From: Klebsormidium nitens
Lineage: Eukaryota > Streptophyta > Klebsormidiophyceae > Klebsormidiales > Klebsormidiaceae
NCBI GenBank assembly: GCA_000708835.1
Contig: DF237111.1
Location: forward strand, 62,001 to 126,000
Direction: 5' to 3'
DNA: 64,000 nt
The position numbers and the translations under genes were made by a program. The first letter of the stretch is position 1, and each line of letters begins with the position of its first letter. This document shows, piece after piece, positions 39,295-50,400 of the stretch. The notes beneath the pieces were generated by a model. The model was not told where the DNA came from and made no database searches. It saw only the letters and a list, made by a program, of their open reading frames with translations.

Positions 39295-41544
39295 ACGGTT
39301 TGAGAGTCTGACTGGTGATATGCTCGCGCAGAACAAATATTTTGGAAGGTTTTGAGGTGAAGTTGGTAGGTGGAATTCAATATTGGTGGGTTTGAAGAGG
39401 TCGAGATGTGAAGACGGACGGTGGACGTGAAAGGCGATCAGAGGAGATCAGAGGAGATTGTTCTGAGTCAAATTCTGTATAGAAGCGCCGCAAAATATAA
39501 TGGTTAGTCAGCAAGTAATGGCATGCATTGTTGTGGAGGAGGTTAGCTAGATAAATGACTTTCAAAAATGGACGGTAGAACGTTATGACCTGTCAAATTA
39601 TGATTCCAAAGTTTGATTAGTATCTGGGATATTTGTCCGATGTAATCATGGAGAGCAGTAATCCACTTGTGCTCTCGATTTGAGTTTCATGCACTTATGT
39701 TCATGTATCTTTTCCGGCCCACCTCAAGCTAACTAGCATGAAACTTGATTGATTGTTTTGCGGACCTTGGCGTGCGGAAGGAGATTATCCTGAGACACAA
39801 TTCCAAAGAGAAATGAACGTACATCTGGTGGAAACTGTAGGCAGCTAGCTTTTCTTGCGTAACAGACCGTAAATTCATCATGCTTTGTACGAGGGCATAC
39901 ATACTGCTTAATCCATATACGCTATATACTCGGTTAAGAAATTGATAACTTGATCATGTGTGGTTGCATGCCCTGGCACATGTGCATGCAGGGGCCGGCC
40001 ATCCGCCAAACTTCAGAAAGTACAGTATGTACGCGCACGATGCGGCACCAATGTTCTGTACTAGCAGCAGAACCCTTCAATGATAGTTCATAGGTTAGTA
40101 CCAATTGGAGTCGTTTCTGGCGACAGCTGAGAAGCATTTGGAATAATTTTCCTGACGTACATACATCAAATCATGCGGCATTACCATATGTCATGCATCG
40201 AATGTAATCTAAGGAGAACCGTCGCATCGATCAACAATGCCAAGTACATAGCTCGGCCAATAACAACGCCCGAGGATCCACTAGCTATGTGTCCGCAGGA
40301 GCTTGGAAACGACACGCTGCCACGTCAATAATAGGCCGCCGAACACAGAGGGTGGTGCTGTAAACCGAGTTCGACCAGCGCAAAATCCAAGATGCGCGCA
40401 TGCAGAGAAAATAGTATCGTACCAGCAGCCAACTTCAAAATGCGACTGTTGTACCTGACCGAGTTGTCCGCCTTGGAGCTTTTCTTGAGAAATAACAGAA
40501 CGGCAGAACCCTGCTCAGCCTGTCACGTCGGAGTAGTCACTTCGGCCGCTTTTCTTGAACCCGAAGTCCAGAAATCAGAGGCGTCTCGCCCTCTGCATCG
40601 TCAACCATCAATTGTTCAGCTTCGATGATGAATTTCTGAACAGCATTTTCTAGAAGTGTTTTGCAGACGTATGGTTTTGGTGGGTGAGTATCACAGGTTG
40701 ACGTACATCAAAGAGCAGTCTTCATCGACAACTGCACCACGAGTAGCACTCAGCAACTCCAAATCTCCCGCAAAAAGCACTCCGTTTATCCATACCCTAC
40801 CGCAAATTGCACTCCGTACATCCAACTCGGAAAGAGTAGTAGGCACAAATCAGGCGCAGCGCTGGAGCCCGAGCTATTTTGTCCGCGTGGCCCGCGTGGA
40901 CGCAGGCGACGATGGGGACGCCTTTGAAGCTTGGCAGCTTTCACCAAAGGGGCAAAGCCAGATTACAGCAGCACACACACCAGCAGACTCGCTCTCCTCA
41001 ATGAATGAGTGTTGAACCGACGGAATATGAAATCCTGACTCGCTTCTCCCTCTTGGTACTTTTACCGCCTCCAAGTCTACTTTCAACAGACGAAACGAGA
41101 AGCGGCGTCGCAATCACAAGGCCGTCAATGAGCTGAACGTGCATCACCCGGCCAGAGATGACTGCACGGCTTCAAGGCCCGTCCAAGAAGACAGGAACTT
41201 CCACTTGAAGCCAATCTCAGATTACATCAAAATCCGACAAGACCGCGGCTTGGGCAAGTTCCCAACTCACCGGACAGCAAAATGGCCACCGTCCAACCGA
41301 CGGACCGTCCGATATCCGCCGAAGGGACCGATCGTCGGGTACCCTTCATCGCTGCACGTGCCAATCCCGGACACGTGTCCAGCCGCGAGCGTTCGGATGT
41401 CCGCCGCTCAGCAGCACTCCATCGTCCGATTCCGGCACCGCGATTACTGGGCATCAAAAACCTTGGCTAGGAAGGAGTCTCAGGTTTCGGAATAAACCCA
41501 AGTGATAGGACGACCGCCTATAAGACGCTTGACTCATTGACCCG
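39295..41544. other. Convergent intergenic region between CAD and the PPR-SMR gene
   Basis: About 2.25 kb. No convincing coding sequence. Two CACGTG (G-box) hexamers lie 17 bases apart at 41355 and 41372, next to the 3' end of the PPR gene. The short open frames in 40392-41495 show no family motif. Confidence 0.45.
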
Positions 41545-44500
41545 TCATTTCCTCTCGTCCCGCAACTCGATCGCCGGACACATTGTCAACCACTCCCGGA
41601 CGCTCTCGCTAGAAGCGACCAGCAGCCCCTCGTTTGCCGGGCTCGTTTCGAACGGCGCACCCATTTTTTCCAACACCCCCCCGACCGCCGCCTGCACGGC
41701 CGACACCCCCGCGGGGCGCCCCCCCACGAGCGAGTGCTTCCCCCACCCCGTGACAATCTCGACCACCGCAGGGGGATCCCCCGCAGCCTCGTCGAAGTCA
41801 GCACCAAGTATTGCATCGCCTCTGACGTCAGCCTGACGCTCCCGCAGCCAGCTCAGCAGGAGCGCGCACGCGCCGCCCTCGGAGAGCCGGTGCAGGTCGA
41901 GCCGCCGGGATCGCGCCACGTGGACGGGATCCGACGGTCGGATGGGGCCCCCATGCGGCGCCCGGTTGAGCTCCAGGGTGAGGACGGTACGTACCAGGGT
42001 CGCGGCCCGGGCCCTTAGTCCTCGGAAGCACAGCGCGTCGGCGGTGCGCCCCAGGAGAACCAACAGGAGGCTTGAGTCGTCGGGCTCGACTGCTTGCACA
42101 AGCCGGACGAAGCGGTCGGTAGCCTGCACCGCCCACTCTTCGTCCGGGTCCAAGCTTCCCCTCACTATGTCATTTTTTGCCCGGTTGGCATCCTCAAGCA
42201 CACGCCAGGGCGACCGCGGCTCCGCTGAGAGGAGTTCAGAGGCGGCTTGGAAGAGCTGGCCGTCGATGCGGCCGAGAAGTGAAACGAGCGGTTGGATTTG
42301 CTGCCACGTGTCGGCCTGGCTAATGAGGATGAGCAGGCTGACGAGCGCGGCAGTCGGGAGAGAGCCGGACGTCCGGTGCAGGTCTCGAAGAGTTTTGGAC
42401 AGGCTCTCAAGATCCGGATCCTGCAAGAATAGAAGTGCTGTCTGAGGAGTGCGAATACGAACTTCGGCTAGTCCTTTGGTCGCGCTTAGAAGTGGCACGA
42501 AAGAGATGTCAGAATGGACGTTTGGAGGAAGATAACGAGAACGAGCGAAACGGATACGGCAGAGGCACACATGGTAATGGCCCCCGGTACTTCGGACAGA
42601 TGCTCGGCACTCCAGCATCTGCGGATCGAAACGGACTGTAACTCAGAGACGAGATCGAAAGACCGGGTCTGATGTCCGGCATGCCGATGTCAGCATCGTA
42701 ATGACTCTCAGTATAAACAACCAGGAAGCCTCGAGCTGCTTTACATCGTGGCCAGCGGATCGAAGAGGGCAATTAAGATCAGCAAGCGAAGGTGGACTGA
42801 CTCTCCCAGTGAATACAGGACATCCAGAAGCGTTTAGCAAAGCAGAAAGTGGAATGCACTCGCTCGAAGGGTCAGCCGACGGAGCGAGGATTGGACTTTT
42901 GTCACAGTCACACTCGGCCCGATGCTAAATTCACGCTCCGGGGTTGGCTTACACCGAACGAGACTTCCGTACCTCGAGCTGCTTACCTGATCCGGAACGT
43001 TCACGTGCGCCCTGATGACGTGATGCCACATCCGGCCCGGCACTTCTCCGCCCCCTTCCCGAATCGTCTTCAGAAGCACCAGAAGTTCTCCCACGCGCCC
43101 CCCCCTGGCGAGCGCCCGTGCCACGTGGTCGTTTGCCGCGACACCAGGTGTCAGCCCCTCGTTCAGCATCGCCGCGAGGGCGTCCGCCATTTTGCCGTAG
43201 TCGAGCTCGGCGGCATATGCCGCGATCAGGAGCTGGTGCATCCGTCGCGTCAGCACCAACCCCTCGTTACGCATTTGGGCGATAACGGTCTCGCAAGCTT
43301 CAACCATTGCCGCCGGTGCAAAGTTCTCGAGCGCCTCCCGGTGGACCAAAATGCGTTCCCCGGGGACCGAACGCGCCTCGAGGAAAGCGGCGTAGATTCT
43401 CTGGGCAGTGTTGGCACGCCCCTCCTGCTTGCAGACCTGCAGCAAAACGCTGTACGTCGTGCAGTCTGACTCGGCCCCCGCGGCCCGCATCTTCTTCACA
43501 ACGGGTTTCATTTGGGCGAAGGTTCCCTCCCCCTTCCGTAACCCGCTCAGGAGGGCGTTCCAGGTTATTGTCGTTCTCTCTAACCCCTGGGTTAGCATCT
43601 CGGTTAGGGTGGCCTCCGCCCGGGGAATGTCTCTGACCACTCCGCAAGCAAACACGAGGCTCGTGTAGTGCTTCGCATCAGGCATAATCCCAAACGCCCG
43701 CATCTCGTCAAATAGCTTATGGGCCACGGCCAGGTTCTTCTCTTGCGCGCACGCCCGCAGAAGGGGGTGATAGACCGTTTTGGGGGGGCGGATCCGGGCC
43801 TCAGCAAACCCCCAATAAACCTCCAAAAGCTGCCCGAGCGACGCTCCCCCTCGGACGCACGCCTGAAACAGGGTTAAATAACTGCCGCCGTCCGGTTTCA
43901 CCCCGTGGTCCGGAAATCGTCCGAACAGCTCCAGGGCCCTTGCCACGTGTTCCCCCCCAGCGTAGACTTCGACGAGAGCGGTTAGTGTAACCAGGTTGTG
44001 CCGGACCCTGGACGCGAGCATGCTTTGGACTAAACCGTCCGCAATCTCGATCGCCGTTCTGGTTCCGCCTTCCCCGCTTCGAAATGGCGCCCCATCTCTT
44101 CCATCTGAACGGTCGGCTGCATGCTTCGGAATCCGGCCGCCCTGCCCGCGTGCCAACTTCAAATCCGCTTCCTTCGTTGGACCCGACTCTGTTTGAAAGT
44201 CAGGAAGACCCACAAACGGATCGAACCCCGGGTTACCACCTTCATCAGGGCCTAAAGTTTCTTCCACGTCGAAACCGAGGTTTTTCTTTAACGCCAACCC
44301 GCTTTCAAACTCCGGGTCAGCAACCAGGTTCGGATTCAAACCTGGGTCAGAATCTAGGTTAGCTCCAGGGTCAGACGCCAAACCCGGGTCCCAGCGGGCG
44401 CACCCCTGGAGCAGGTACGTGTACGTCCATTGCCCCGGTTTGCACCCAGATGACGTCATCTGGGCGAAGACCTCCAGAGCGGTTGGAAGATCTCCTTGCT

Positions 44501-46618
44501 GACAGTGCGCGGAAATGACGCCATTGAAGAGTTGCTCCGGGGGGGTGATGCCGTGCCGAAGTGCTTGGTCGTAGAGGGCGATCAGAGGGGCTGCTTGGCC
44601 TGCGGCTTGAAGCGTCATTGCCTAGGGGGGAGAAAGCTGGGAAATCGTTAGGTTAGGAATTTAAGAGCATATGCCAAGGCAGGCCGGATTTCTTGAGGAG
44701 TCACCTTCACAGTTGGATGCTTGAAGGCTGTCACCATCGGAATTCGAAAAGTCAGGAAAGTGTCAACCACGTAGCTAGATCTTGTACCTAACAATCAAAG
44801 AGAACTTATTGAAAGTTTGTGAAGTCAGGGGCTTCAGGTAACTGCAACCTGCAGATACAGCATGGGCTTGAAAGCTTTGAACAAAAGGACTGGACCAGCG
44901 CAATCCGGAAAGACAGCACTTGCATGGACTCGAAATGAGAAGTCGGAGTGAACTTGCATCCGATCTGACTCTCGGAATTGTGTCTCTTGGAGTATAGATT
45001 AAAGAGGAAGTTGGGCGTACTTCGTTCTCCTGCTGTCCGGAAATTGACGTTCATTCGAATCGAGAAAATGGAAGATCGAGAAGAATCATAGGTGCTCGGC
45101 AGCGAAATCGAACCGAGCCGAGCCAGATCAATCAGCTCCGATCCCTTGACTACTCTTGCACTGGACTAAGAAACAGCGTTCCTAAGCTTCATCATAATGA
45201 GCAGAGCTGATCACCATCAACCAGAGCAGAATCCCAGTCGATCACACAAGGTAATAACTCCATTGACAGAAACCGATCAAGCGCATCGATGGCCAGATTT
45301 TGAAGCTTTCCAAGAATGATGAATCAAAACATAAGCACACCATAAACATCCGAAGAAAGTCGATGCCAATAAATGGGAAACGTCTCCAACTATCCAAGAC
45401 CACATGCCCAACCAGCCATATGATAAAAAGCCATGGTATTCCGCTGCAAATCATGTAGGAGCGAAATTGTTTAGAGTGCGGTTCACACAGCAGACCACTG
45501 ACCATCTGAGCGTAAGTGAAGGCGTTGGGCTTGATTCTCAGGTTCTCCTGCGCCCAGTAAAAGACGTTCAGCGCAACCGCCCAGTGGCCGCGCTCCCCAA
45601 GATCCTTTAGGACGTCCTGCCACCTGTAAAGGCTGAGCGAGCCCCCTAGAGCTTCTAGCGTCCGTGCCAGGGCGGCTTTCTTCTCCTCACCCGCTGTCTC
45701 GAAACCTGCCCCACTTTCCGAAGATGCGCTGTTCTCGTCTGCCGTTGGAACTGGACCCTTTCCTGACTCCACCTCTTGCAAGTGAAGCCCAGGTGATAAC
45801 CCCCAACAAGAAAGAAGCCCACTTTCTGGAGCCCCGTTCACACCCATCTGCCCGCCTGCAGTTCTCCCCTCCTCCCCACCACAGGCCGTTGAATCCAACC
45901 CTTCTTCCGGTGCATCCGTCTCGACAGCTGTCAGCACGCTGGCTTGTTTATCCAACCCTTGTGACGCCAGAATAGCTTCTACAGCCCTCCTTGCCAGGCG
46001 AGCATCGTCTCTCCATTCCTTCTGATTGTCACCGCCCCCTCCCCTCTGAAACTGCCGCTTGTCAGGACGGCGCCCACGTTCTGAGTGGGGGGCCACGCAG
46101 GCTGGAATTTCTTCCCCCCTCTCGCGGTCAAGTTCAAGGAGCTGCTGCCTTGCACTCACTCTCCTGGCGAGGCGGACTTTCGCTTCCCCTCCGTGCATTC
46201 CTGACAGCTCTAGTGCAAGTCTCTGCTGTGTCGTGTAATTGGAAGAACTGGCCTTCCCATCTTTCGAAACGGCTCGTCTCTTCTGCGCGGTGGCGGGTCT
46301 ACTTTTGGACCCAGAATCCATAGCCCAGGGAAGGGCAGAGTCACCGTTCATCGATTGTTTTTGCGCTCCATTCAGAGCCTCCTCTTCTGACCTTGATTCT
46401 GGACCAGAAGTCTTCAGGGCGACTGCTGCTTGCACCTCTCTAACTCCACTTCTGCCAACCTTAGTGGCAGCTTGCTCATAAGCCCGAGCACCAGAAAGCG
46501 TCATTGGGTTCGGAACTGCCACCGATGCTGGGGGTGGTTGAGGCGCGCGACACATGCCAAGTGCCATTCCTTCCGCCCTGCTGGCCGCAATGGCACGATT
46601 TCTTGCGAGCGCCTTCAT
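41545..46618 (-). CDS. PPR-SMR protein, probably organelle RNA-binding
   Basis: Three exons: 46618-45503, 44621-42987, 42420-41545; phase 0 at both junctions, 1208 aa. Exon 1 gives a long low-complexity N-terminal region (about 340 residues) starting MKALARNRAIAASRAEG, basic and serine/alanine-rich, compatible with an organelle transit peptide. The PPR tract starts where exons 1 and 2 join (NAFTYAQM/AMTLQAAG), continues through GITPPEQLFNGVISAHCQQG, and is broken by an acidic glycine/proline-rich insert before SMLASRVRHNLVTLTALV. The last exon carries an SMR domain with LDLHRLSEGGA and TGWGKHS, the LDxH and TGxGxxS motifs. Plant PPR-SMR proteins (GUN1, pTAC2, SVR7, SOT1) act in plastid or mitochondrial gene expression. 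The ending KMGAPF followed by a final VREWL is reminiscent of GUN1, but orthology is not established. It is divergent from RPAC1. Confidence 0.88.
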
Positions 46619-47472
46619 TGTCTACCCCAACGATCATCGGTGTTTCTAGGCTTTGATGAGCACATGAGGTCTTAACAAGAGCTACCGCCAGCTCTTCTGG
46701 GTCTGAAATGCAAAATTCTTTCAAAAGCAAAGGTGGCGATCCAGTAGCGCGAAACAACTACTATTTTGGTCAGTGCCCCGAACAGCTGTCAGGGCGTTGC
46801 ATATGCAGTCCGAGGCGAAACAGGGATCTCAAGACTTTCTCCAGAGCTATATCGCAGCATCACTACCACCAGTTGGCTATCAAGGTGTAAAGCGGCGCCA
46901 CAATTTGCCACCATCCGGAAATGAAGTGACGCCCCCTGATCCCCCCACAAGCAAAAGGACGCTTTGTAACTAGGCTGGCATGAAAGCTGGCAAGAAGGGC
47001 CGGCGGAAGTGAAATGTGATTCTTATGACAGCGTTACCGAACGGTAACGGAGCAGTTTCCTTGCTCGCAAGGGGTCTCCAGCTTCGAATGCAAGTTCAAC
47101 TTCGTGGATGACCAGAAATTTGGACCGACTCAAAATTGTCTGGCAGGCTCGCCTTGGTGTTCATTTCTCAAGCGCTCTGCCATTGTGGTGGTACGGTGTT
47201 GTACACAAGGATACTAGAAATCTGTAACTGATTGGGTTTGCCATTGAGTGAGTCCAGAGGAGCAAGTCAGAGCATCTTCTTGTGTCCACCTGCCCGCATC
47301 CTTTGTCAACAGCATTGATTGCCTCTTAATCAATAAAGTTTTCATCGAGCTCTGCGAAAGAAACCCTGCCATACTTGGTCAGGAGTCTTTTTTTCACTGT
47401 TGCACGAGGGACCCGCTCACCGTTAGATCCGCATAAGCCATTGTCCCGGTTATTAAAGGCACCCTCGTAGCA
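46619..47472. promoter_or_regulatory. Divergent intergenic region shared by PPR-SMR and RPAC1
   Basis: The 854 bases between two ATGs facing apart must hold both promoters. No coding motif, tRNA or clear core element was recognised. Confidence 0.4.
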
Positions 47473-50400
47473 ATGGACACAGAAAAGAAAAAGAAAAAGA
47501 AGGCGGCGGCCGCGGCGCAGGAGGCCGCCGGCGCATCGACCAAGCTGCCACAGCATTTGCAGGACCAGAAGACGAGGGTCTTCTGCGCAAGCGATGCGCC
47601 AACTTATGTGAGTTAGTCGATATTATATCGTTCGGTTCAATGTTGGGGAAATCGCTGGATTTATTGAACATTATCAGGCCAATTGTAGCCAGAAGTATCT
47701 AAAAAGAGATGCTCGATCAGTTGAGCTTGGTGGTTGTAGCAGTGGTTACATACCACTCATTCATCGCAGGACATAACATTGAACGTTTCCTTTTCCGAGA
47801 GAGTGGGCGAGTGGGCCGCTTTGAAGTGCTGGGTGGATGATCCTGTGGCCCATTAATCAAGTCCTAAGCGCCGAAAGCATTGGTGCATTCTTATCGGGTT
47901 AACCGTTAAGAATAGCCCATTTCGTGGGCAATCAGAAGAATGTGAAGGTGTTGAATACGTAAGCGTCACTGTGCCCCTGTTGTTGGCACTCTTCTGACTG
48001 CCAGAAAGTTCCACCTTTTTTTTTTTTCGGAGATGACGCATTCTATGGGGAGGTGGCGCCGCTGATTCATTTATGCACAATTTTTTTGAAGAGAGCTCTT
48101 TGGAAGGTATTGTTTGTAGTGGCCAACTCATGTGATGTATTGTGAGTTCCTCATATTTGCAGAGATGCAATGCTGTCATCTATCTTTGTCTACTTCAAAA
48201 GCAAAGCTTTCTGTTTCAAGCATCTGTGTCTGCCCTTACTACAGAGAGATTACTTGCGTTCCAAGCGCCTGCTCCTGGACTGTTCTGTTTGCTTGTCTGT
48301 CGTCTGTCCACAGAGATCCTCTTCTTCAATCTCTCTGCCTGCTTTCCACCAGATGGGTTCTAAGAGTTCCATCCATAGCAACCCAGCAACCGAGTTTTCA
48401 ACGACTGTTTAGGACCGAGGGGAGATGTTCCATTTTACATCAGTCGGATGCACAAATCCGCTTGCTGAAAACGATTGTTGGCCTCACGGCCTGCAGGGAT
48501 TCTTGGTCTGACATTCTTTGGAAGAAGAGAACTGTGTCATGCTGAATCTCTCTCGGATCATCTGACAGTGGTTGAATCGTACTAGAGATTTGGCCAACGA
48601 TATCTCTAACAGTCCCTGATCATTCCACTGCTCTTGTGCAGCAAAATGTGTCGTACTCTGGGGCGTACATGGCCTCGCGCATCGACGACAGTCTGAACAT
48701 GGCGGACTTTGTGAAGAACTTGAAAGTGGAGATCAAGAGCCTGACGGAGGAGGAAATGGTCTTTGATATTATTGGCATCGACCCTGCGATCGCAAACGCA
48801 TTCCGGCGGATTCTTATCGCCGAGGTAAGGCTGGTTTTTGTACTTGGTTAGCGGTGACTTAGCGGGTTAACGGGTGCAAAGGGGTTTTTGCTTATGCAAC
48901 TTGGAAAGCAACAAAAACGTTACTTACAAAAAGAGGCAGAGATCTGGAGGGAGTTCATTGGCTTTGTGCAATAAACTGTCATGTGGGAGAAGGCTTTGAT
49001 TCCAGGAATCCATGTTGGTCGATTGCTGCGTTTGATGGGGGACTGCAGATTTGACGGAATACCAAAGCCGGCGCAGGAGACATGTGTCCTTTCAAATTCC
49101 ACATAGCAGAGACTTTCCTTGTTCCATCAATGACTGTGGAAGAACCGTCCGCTCGAAATCGTTTGAACCACCTATCATTCATCGAGTCAGCTGGCAGAGC
49201 CCTTCAATTATTTCGCTTTGTTCGCTTGTCAGTCTCGTATCCCTCCGTTTCGCTGCGATGAAACGTTGGTCGCGAGGATTTGACGCAGGCTTGATCCTGA
49301 CGTCTTTCGATCCTGGCAGGTGCCGATGGTGGCGATTGAGAAGGTGTTTGAGTGGATCCGTCGACTGTCTTATGATTGGTAGAAATCAGAAATCAACTCG
49401 ATCCCCCTACCTCGCACTGCTTCAACACTGGTAACAAGCCCTTGACCGAGGTCTAGACATTGACATCGTTCACGCTCGCAGGTGCCGATTATGGCGATTG
49501 AGATGGTGTTTTGTTGTCTTACTCATCGCAGATACTGATGCTTGGAGATATCAAGCCTTGGATGATCTGATTTTCAGGGACGGTCGATTACGTTCGAGCA
49601 TCTACCAACTCGACCCCGTGCTCCGCACTGGTCAAGATCGGGTTACGAGCGCTTGACCAAGGCATAACCATCCACGTTTTAGGCACGCACAGGAGCTGAC
49701 GGTAGCGGTTGAGGACTTCTTCGGTGGATCAGTATCCTCTTGTTTTCTGTATAAAAAATTTCGAACGGATTCGAACCTCCACCTCTGCAGTAGCACAGCT
49801 GGTCAAGACTGGTTACGACAACCTGTCTGATGCTTCACCATTGACGAGGTCGTCTCCGCAGTTCCCGACGATGGCGATCGAGAAGGCGTTCGAGGGGGTT
49901 GCTTATCCCAACCTCCGATTGGTCGCGATTGCTTTTCTTCGGAGTCCCACCAAGTCAAAAAAGTGCTGGTTCTAAAACTCTTTATGAGCGCTTGACCCAC
50001 GCCTAACCACCGTCATCATTCATCCCCGCAGGTGCCGACGATGGCGATTGAGAAGGTGTTCGTAGTGGACAACACGAGCGTGGTCCAGGACGAAGTGCTC
50101 GCGCACCGGCTCGGCCTCGTGCCGCTTAAAGTCGACCCCCGCAACTTCGAGTACCGCACAGGTGGGCGCGAGGAGTTTAATTGTGGTGACGTTCTCAAAA
50201 CTGTTTATTGCGTTGACGTTTTCACGGTGACGTTTTTGTGGTGACGTATCCAAGATCTGTGGTTGTGGTGACGTTCTCAAGATTCCTTATTGTGGGTGGT
50301 TCTCAAGATCCGTTACTGGGGTGTCGAGTCTAAGTAATCAGTGAAGTGCTTAGTGTTTTCCGCTAGGGCGACCTGTGCCTTGACCCGGCGATATTGAGAG

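Noticed and set aside
40392-41495. Possible small genes between CAD and the PPR-SMR gene
   Set aside because: The translated frames have no recognisable motif, splice logic or codon pattern like the neighbouring genes.
48016-48027. Poly-T run in RPAC1 intron 1 as a retrotransposon tail
   Set aside because: A 12-base homopolymer alone, with no element or target-site duplication next to it.
49764-49815. tRNA on the minus strand (GGTTCGAATCC-like T-loop)
   Set aside because: Only a T-loop-like motif is present; no acceptor, D or anticodon arms can be folded around it.
49315-50060. CRISPR-like or satellite array
   Set aside because: Repeat units are long, unequal and contain the exon start of RPAC1. 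They are exon-edge duplications in a eukaryotic intron.
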